A stretch of 12,495 bases of DNA, taken from an uncultured Ruminococcus sp. (GTDB lineage: Bacteria > Bacillota > Clostridia > Oscillospirales > Ruminococcaceae). Below, piece by piece: positions 8,114 through 12,495 of this stretch. The position numbers were made by a program, and so were the translations under genes. The stretch spans positions 1-12,495 of the forward strand of contig CAMWRC010000012.1 in NCBI GenBank assembly GCA_947176565.1. The letters are read 5' to 3'. The notes beneath the pieces were generated by a model that was given only the letters and a program-made list of their open reading frames with translations, had not been told where the DNA came from and searched no databases. The first letter of the stretch is position 1. Every line of letters starts with the position of its first letter.

Positions 8114-9088
8114 ATGAAAGATGTTTCAAAACTTATGGATTACAGAGCTGATATTAAAGTTCTTGATGCAACCCTCCGCGACGGCGGTCTTGTGAATGAT
8201 TTCCGCTTTTCCGATGATTTCGTGAAAGCTCTCTATCTTGCAAATATCCGCGCCGGCGTTGATTATATGGAATTTGGCTACAAAGGCGATAAATCCATGT
8301 TCGACGTTGATAAATTCGGTCCGTGCAAGTTCTGCAATGATGAATATATCCGCTCAATTGTCGGCGAAAATAATACCGACCTGAAAATCGCCGTTATGGC
8401 TGATGTCGGACGCTGCGACTATAAAAATGATATTCATGACCGTTCAGAAAGTCCGATAGACCTCGTGCGCGTGGCAACATATCTTCACCAGATACCAACC
8501 GCTGTAAGCATGATTGAGGACGCAAAATCAAAGGGATATGAAGTAAGCTGCAATATAATGGCTATTTCAAATGCCCGTGAATCGGATATTGAGGCGGCTC
8601 TCGAAATTCTCGGAAAATCTCCGGTAGATGTATTCTACATAGTTGACAGCTTCGGCTCTCTCTATCCGGAACAGATTGCACGCACTGTCAATATCTATAA
8701 AGAATACGCCGAAAAATACGGCAAAAAACTTGGAATCCATGCTCATAATAATCAGCAGCTTGCTTTCGCAAATACTATTGAAGCTGTCGGTGACGGCGTT
8801 GACTGGCTTGATGCAACATACGCCGCAATGGGTCGCGGTGCCGGAAACTGCGCTATGGAACTGCTTCTCGGATTTCTGAAAAATCCTAAGTATAACGTTT
8901 ATCCGGCTATCCAGTTTATTGAAAAAAATATGCCTGCTGTCCGTGAAACCGGCGCAGTATGGGGATATGATTTCCAGTATCTCATGACAGGTCTGCTGAA
9001 TCAACACCCACGTACAGCTATTGAATTTACAAAGCAGGGACGCACGGATTATTCTGAGTTCTACAAGGAAATCCTTGCACAGGAATAA
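8114..9088 (+). CDS. DRE-TIM aldolase-domain protein of unknown substrate
   Basis: A 324-residue TIM-barrel metalloenzyme of the HMG-CoA lyase-like superfamily, related to 4-hydroxy-2-oxovalerate aldolases. Residues 17-25 read LDATLRDGG, giving catalytic R22 and metal-binding D23. H209-x-H211 (HAHNN) supplies the other metal ligands, and the GRGAGN segment (240-245) is the usual glycine-rich active-site strand. A family-typical NQHPRTA motif lies near 296-302. The reaction is probably divalent-metal-dependent C-C bond cleavage or formation; no acylating aldehyde dehydrogenase partner is adjacent, so it is not a standard catechol meta-cleavage pair. I chose ATG 8114 because AAAGGA lies 9 nt before it; an in-frame ATG at 8096 overlaps that ribosome site and lacks one of its own. 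It stands alone between a near-consensus promoter and a strong terminator, which suggests high expression. Confidence 0.85.
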   Translation: MKDVSKLMDYRADIKVLDATLRDGGLVNDFRFSDDFVKALYLANIRAGVDYMEFGYKGDKSMFDVDKFGPCKFCNDEYIRSIVGENNTDLKIAVMADVGRCDYKNDIHDRSESPIDLVRVATYLHQIPTAVSMIEDAKSKGYEVSCNIMAISNARESDIEAALEILGKSPVDVFYIVDSFGSLYPEQIARTVNIYKEYAEKYGKKLGIHAHNNQQLAFANTIEAVGDGVDWLDATYAAMGRGAGNCAMELLLGFLKNPKYNVYPAIQFIEKNMPAVRETGAVWGYDFQYLMTGLLNQHPRTAIEFTKQGRTDYSEFYKEILAQE

Positions 9089-9101
9089 TAATATAAACAG
9101 C

Positions 9102-9139
9102 AAAAATGCTGTGCGGAAATTAATCCGTACAGCATTTTT
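9102..9139. terminator. Strong stem-loop terminator between convergent genes
   Basis: A 16-bp stem (9102-9117 with 9124-9139, one G-U wobble) closes a 6-nt loop and is followed by a T run through 9140. It lies 14 nt after the aldolase stop. The stem starts with an A run, so in the other orientation it also ends in a T run and can terminate the kinase transcript coming from 9174. Confidence 0.92.
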
Positions 9140-9173
9140 TATATGAACACACTTTATTATAATATATTATAAA

Positions 9174-11633
9174 TTATATATTATTTGATATATTATTTTG
9201 AATAAGAACCTTGAATCTTATCTCAGCTTTGAATAAATCTCCGTCAACTGAAACTCTGAACTGTCCGCCGCTCGCTTCCGTGAAGCTTTTTGCAATCGAA
9301 AGACCTAAACCGTTTCCGTCAGTAGTTCTTGATTCGTCTCCGCGTGTGAAACGTTCAGTTATTTCGTCAGGTGAGAATGTCATTTCATACGATGCAATAT
9401 TTTTCAGCGATATTACACAGTCTCCTTTTTCGCCCGTTACTGTCAGATATATACGTGTTCCGTCAAGGGAATATTTCAGCGCATTGTCAATAAGATTCTG
9501 TAATACTCTATACATACGCTTTCCGTCTGCTGTTATCAGTGCTGTCTTAATCTGTATATCCTTGCGCAGTTCTTTACCGGATAATTTTATTCTGTCCTCT
9601 GAATCCGCCAGAACCTGCTCCGTAAGAATAACCGCATCTATCTGCTCAAGATTGACATCAGTACGGCTTGTCGCTTTTGCAAGGTCAAATAAATCCGCAA
9701 CCATTATTTTAAGCTGTTCTGATTTCTGCTGAATTACCGTAACATAATCACGTGCAGAGGCTTCAAGTTCTTCCGATGAAAGCAAATCAATATAACTGAT
9801 AATTGATGTCAGAGGAGTTTTCAAATCATGTGAAACATTCGTTACTAAATCTATTTTCATGCGTTCCGATTTAATCTGACGGTCAACAGCAGCTTGTATT
9901 CCGGCAGAAATATTATTAAGCTTTTCCGTGGGAACATATATCAATGATTTTTCTTCCTCTTTGCGACTGATGTAATTACCGCTGTTCATATCGGATATAT
10001 GACTGCAAAGTCTGTCCATTGCATTTATATCGTTCAGACTAAGATATACATACAATCCTATTACGATTATACTTCCTATTACAAATACGACAAATTCCTC
10101 ACAGCCCAATCCTACAAGGAGTACAAAAAATTCAAGAATAAGTGCAAGTATAATACGTAAAACGAAATTCCGGACGATTTTATTATTTTTCATCATATCA
10201 CGGCTTATTCTGGAATCTGAAATATTTTTACATAATTTTCTGAATCGTTCACAGATTATTACATATAATTTCTTTAACCGAACACACACAAATTTTGTAC
10301 ATCTTGCTATAAGAGAAGTCTTGAATAAAGTTCTGCATTTCATTCGTATAATGATACTGTTCATGCAGATCCCGAATACAGCGAAAACAATACCGAATAC
10401 CGCTGAATAGATTATATATACTATACTTTCATCATAGTAATTTTTGAAAAATTTAGTAATATCATAATATTCCGCTACGTATATTATTCCGAAACATACT
10501 GCCACGCCTGCAATAATAATAGGCAATTCCACAAACAGCTTGTCAAAACGACCCGTTACGAATTTCTTTTCCTTAATGCTGTAGCCGCCTGCAGCGAAAA
10601 AGTATATCATAAGCAGAATTGCGATTGCAAATACAGGAATACAGTCGACCAGTGAGTGAAATATATCCTGGTCAAAGGCTGATTCAGCTGCAATATAGTT
10701 TTGATATTCTGCAATTTTTTCGGAATCAGGCCTTATTGATATTGTAAGAGATTGTTCCAGACCTGCTTTCTGCGAGAAATTATTTGACTTTACTCTCTGA
10801 AATTCTCCGTCACGGTAAACATAAATGCTGCCCTCCGGAACAGAAGATACGAACTCATAATCCTGTACAATATCTTCGTCTTCTTCATGTATGATTCGAT
10901 TTCCGTATTCGTCATATACGACTCGGTTTCCGGCTCTATCATAGTAAGCTGAATTTTCTATAACATCGTTAAAATTTATCGATTCATTTCCGAGAGCTTC
11001 TTCAGGTATGGGAGTTGTGCCATCAGTGTTATAATATATAACAGCTCCTTTTCTGTCTTTGATACTGCTCATACCGTCTGTATCGAAATCATAAACTGCT
11101 GTGCTTCTATCGGGAATTTCATAATATGTCATTCCGTAATTGGTCTCATACCAGTTGAAATTGTAGATAGAATATGACCAGTTGCATATTGACGGCATAT
11201 CTATATAGTCCTCATATCTCCGGAAAGTATATTCATCGTTTTCTATTGCCTTGTCCGTATTCGTAAATTCTGCATCGTCATAGGAAACACTGTATACATA
11301 GCCGTCGGGAGTATTTCCGGTTAAAGCAAGATTTCCGTTTGTATCCATACAGCCATAGCGTTTAAGTTCAAATATTGTATTTTCTTCCAGTTCTTTTGTT
11401 CCGGTAAAGTTTCCGTTTTTGTCGCAGTTTCTCAGATACATAACGCCGATTATCCAGAGTTTCCGGTAAATCTCATTAATATCCTCGCTGATTTCATATG
11501 TTGAGATTATACGGTTATCATAAAAGCTGTTGGCTTTGTTCGCGATTTTCAGGACGCTGAAAGCACCTGTTACAACAAGTATACAGCTTACAATAAATGC
11601 GGTTATTCTTGTTATTTTATGTTTTAATACCAT
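9174..11633 (-). CDS. Large multi-span sensor histidine kinase
   Basis: Membrane sensor of a two-component system, 819 residues. Six hydrophobic segments are visible at about 9-29, 328-348, 368-386, 404-426, 488-509 and 512-532. This predicts a 300-residue outside domain (31-327), a basic inside loop (427-487) and a cytoplasmic kinase. The ectodomain is rich in Tyr and acidic residues and carries scattered Y/F/M-D-x-x-G motifs at about 70, 96, 183, 201, 231 and 240. A HAMP-like linker (about 533-590) precedes the dimerisation domain with the phosphoacceptor H602 (SHDLKTPLTS). The ATPase domain has the N box with N717 and the GNGLGL box (773-778). The usual DxGxG box is replaced by KNIASYEMTF (744-753), as I recall for a common Firmicutes kinase subfamily, so activity is still expected. 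It overlaps the response regulator gene by 17 bp, with AGGGA 7 nt before ATG 11633. The signal is unknown; envelope sensing is an inference. Confidence 0.93.
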   Translation of the reverse strand: MVLKHKITRITAFIVSCILVVTGAFSVLKIANKANSFYDNRIISTYEISEDINEIYRKLWIIGVMYLRNCDKNGNFTGTKELEENTIFELKRYGCMDTNGNLALTGNTPDGYVYSVSYDDAEFTNTDKAIENDEYTFRRYEDYIDMPSICNWSYSIYNFNWYETNYGMTYYEIPDRSTAVYDFDTDGMSSIKDRKGAVIYYNTDGTTPIPEEALGNESINFNDVIENSAYYDRAGNRVVYDEYGNRIIHEEDEDIVQDYEFVSSVPEGSIYVYRDGEFQRVKSNNFSQKAGLEQSLTISIRPDSEKIAEYQNYIAAESAFDQDIFHSLVDCIPVFAIAILLMIYFFAAGGYSIKEKKFVTGRFDKLFVELPIIIAGVAVCFGIIYVAEYYDITKFFKNYYDESIVYIIYSAVFGIVFAVFGICMNSIIIRMKCRTLFKTSLIARCTKFVCVRLKKLYVIICERFRKLCKNISDSRISRDMMKNNKIVRNFVLRIILALILEFFVLLVGLGCEEFVVFVIGSIIVIGLYVYLSLNDINAMDRLCSHISDMNSGNYISRKEEEKSLIYVPTEKLNNISAGIQAAVDRQIKSERMKIDLVTNVSHDLKTPLTSIISYIDLLSSEELEASARDYVTVIQQKSEQLKIMVADLFDLAKATSRTDVNLEQIDAVILTEQVLADSEDRIKLSGKELRKDIQIKTALITADGKRMYRVLQNLIDNALKYSLDGTRIYLTVTGEKGDCVISLKNIASYEMTFSPDEITERFTRGDESRTTDGNGLGLSIAKSFTEASGGQFRVSVDGDLFKAEIRFKVLIQNNISNNI

Positions 11634-12348
11634 TTTTATTTCCCTGCCTTTCTATTTTGTAGCCTATTCCCCATACGACTTTGAGATAACGGGGGTCACT
11701 CGGGTTGATTTCAATTTTTTCACGTATATGCCGGATATGTACCATTACTGTATTTTCAACTGAATATGAATCCTCATTCCAGATTCTGCTGTATATTTCC
11801 TCAGCTGAAAATATACGTCCTGCATTTTCCATAAGAAGTTCTGTTATTTTGTATTCTGTCGCTGTGAGCTTCACCGCCTCCCCGTCTGCATACACCTGTT
11901 TTTCGTCCCTGTCAAGAACAAGACCGCCTATTCTGATTACTGAATTTTTCTTTACGCTGTCTGCCGCTCCGAGACTGAGATAACGGCGGAGATTCGCCTG
12001 AACTCGTGCAGTCAGTTCCATAGGATTATATGGTTTTGTGATATAGTCATCAGCTCCCATGGAAAGACCGAGGATTTTATCGCTGTCCTCGGATTTTGCA
12101 GACAGTACGATTATCGGAATATTTTTAGTGGTACGTATTTTCATCATAGCTGATAAGCCGTCCATTTTAGGCATCATTATGTCTATAAGTATCAGCTGTA
12201 CTTCGTTATGTATAAGTTCGTCAAGTGCTTCAAGTCCGTTATATGCCTTGCGTATTCTGTAGCCCTCACGTTCCAGAAGTGCAGCGATAGCATTTACAAT
12301 ATCGTGGTCGTCGTCAACAACAAGTATAGTAGTATCTTCGTTATTCAT
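11617..12348 (-). CDS. OmpR/PhoB-family response regulator
   Basis: DNA-binding partner of the downstream histidine kinase, 243 residues. The receiver domain (about 7-122) has the acidic pocket D12-D13-D14, phosphoacceptor D56 (LIDIMMPKMDG), S83 and K105 (KPY), all intact. A winged-helix DNA-binding domain covers about 136-234; the recognition helix should lie near 196-212 (VENTVMVHIRHIREK). The start is taken as ATG 12348 because AAAGGA (12358-12363) lies 9 nt upstream. The frame stays open to a GTG at 12396, but that extension would run through the parS palindrome and has no ribosome site. It is first in its operon, behind the promoter at 12418-12446. The target genes are not evident. The perfect inverted repeat at 12398-12418 may be its own binding site, which is untested. 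Confidence 0.95.
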   Translation of the reverse strand: MNNEDTTILVVDDDHDIVNAIAALLEREGYRIRKAYNGLEALDELIHNEVQLILIDIMMPKMDGLSAMMKIRTTKNIPIIVLSAKSEDSDKILGLSMGADDYITKPYNPMELTARVQANLRRYLSLGAADSVKKNSVIRIGGLVLDRDEKQVYADGEAVKLTATEYKITELLMENAGRIFSAEEIYSRIWNEDSYSVENTVMVHIRHIREKIEINPSDPRYLKVVWGIGYKIERQGNKNGIKT

Positions 12349-12366
12349 ACAGAAAAATCCTTTCAC

Positions 12367-12378
12367 TGTTCCACTGGA
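12367..12378. repeat. Truncated copy of the parS sequence
   Basis: TGTTCCACTGGA equals the first 13 bases of the adjacent parS palindrome with the central G deleted. It starts 13 bp from the intact site and in the same orientation. The broken CACGTG core makes ParB binding unlikely; it looks like a decayed duplicate. Confidence 0.5.
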
Positions 12379-12379
12379 T

Positions 12380-12395
12380 TGTTCCACGTGGAACA
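12380..12395. other. parS: parS-type centromere site (ParB/Spo0J binding)
   Basis: TGTTCCACGTGGAACA is a perfect 16-bp palindrome that fits the bacterial parS pattern TGTTNCACGTGNAACA, including the invariant CACGTG core. ParB binds such sites to segregate the chromosome, and in most bacteria they cluster near the origin. Here it lies in the 5' leader of the two-component operon, about 15-30 nt after the predicted transcription start. An alternative is a binding site for another regulator, but the match to parS is exact. Confidence 0.85.
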
Positions 12396-12397
12396 CT

Positions 12398-12418
12398 TGT
12401 AATTATAATATAATTACA
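12398..12418. promoter_or_regulatory. Perfect 10-1-10 inverted repeat, candidate operator
   Basis: Arms TGTAATTATA and TATAATTACA surround one central base with no mismatch. The repeat runs from the last base of the -10 box across the predicted start site and ends 2 bp from the parS palindrome. A bound protein would block initiation, so repression or autoregulation is the natural inference. The protein is unknown. Confidence 0.6.
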
Positions 12419-12446
12419 TTTTACTATATCACTTCCTTTATGTCAA
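12418..12446 (-). promoter_or_regulatory. Promoter of the two-component operon
   Basis: On the minus strand TTGACA (12441-12446) and TAAAAT (12418-12423) are separated by 17 bp. Transcription should start near 12411, leaving a leader of about 63 nt that contains both the inverted repeat and the parS site. A 6-bp inverted repeat, CTTTAT/ATAAAG, at 12436-12456 spans the -35 box and could be a chance AT-rich match. Confidence 0.8.
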
Positions 12447-12495
12447 TATTATAAAGTTTATTTCTTATTTTTCCTTTGCTGAATTTCTTATGATT

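Noticed and set aside
12349..12396. N-terminal extension of the response regulator from GTG 12396
   Set aside because: The extension translates the parS palindrome and the ribosome binding site; the receiver domain begins properly after ATG 12348.

Overview
The window looks like chromosomal DNA from a low-to-moderate GC Gram-positive anaerobe, most plausibly a Ruminococcus-like member of the Oscillospiraceae. The pointers are a type I dockerin on a secreted cell-wall enzyme, a short archaeal/eukaryote-type prolyl-tRNA synthetase, lipoprotein-type solute binding, AAAGGA-type ribosome binding sites and sigma-A-type promoters with 17-bp spacers. Genus is an inference; no rRNA or other phylogenetic marker is present.

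Layout. Positions 48-2801 (minus strand) hold proS, driven by its own consensus promoter, followed 45 bp later by a secreted M23 metallopeptidase with SH3 and dockerin modules. Positions 2945-7892 (minus strand) hold a complete polyamine-type ABC importer in the order potA-potB-potC-potD, with gaps of 2-17 bp, followed by an AEC-family permease. A 221-bp divergent region (7893-8113) carries the pot promoter and, on the other strand, a very strong promoter for a solitary DRE-TIM aldolase (8114-9088). That gene ends in a strong stem-loop that is usable from both sides. Positions 9174-12348 (minus strand) hold a two-component system: an OmpR-type response regulator and a large multi-membrane-segment histidine kinase overlapping it by 17 bp.

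The most notable non-coding feature is in the leader of the two-component operon. A perfect 16-bp parS-type palindrome (12380-12395) lies beside a shortened copy of itself and beside a perfect 10-1-10 inverted repeat that covers the transcription start. parS sites normally cluster around the chromosome origin, so this window may lie near oriC, and the regulator operon may sit under ParB. Other points of interest are a substrate-binding PotD with both a lipobox and a C-terminal membrane helix, repeated Y-D-x-x-G motifs in the kinase ectodomain, and repeated sequence elements in the pot/aldolase divergent promoter region.

No tRNA, rRNA, CRISPR array, insertion sequence or prophage was seen. No gene-free stretch exceeds 300 bp. 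I see no wholly new multi-gene system here; the novelty is in regulatory architecture and domain combinations.
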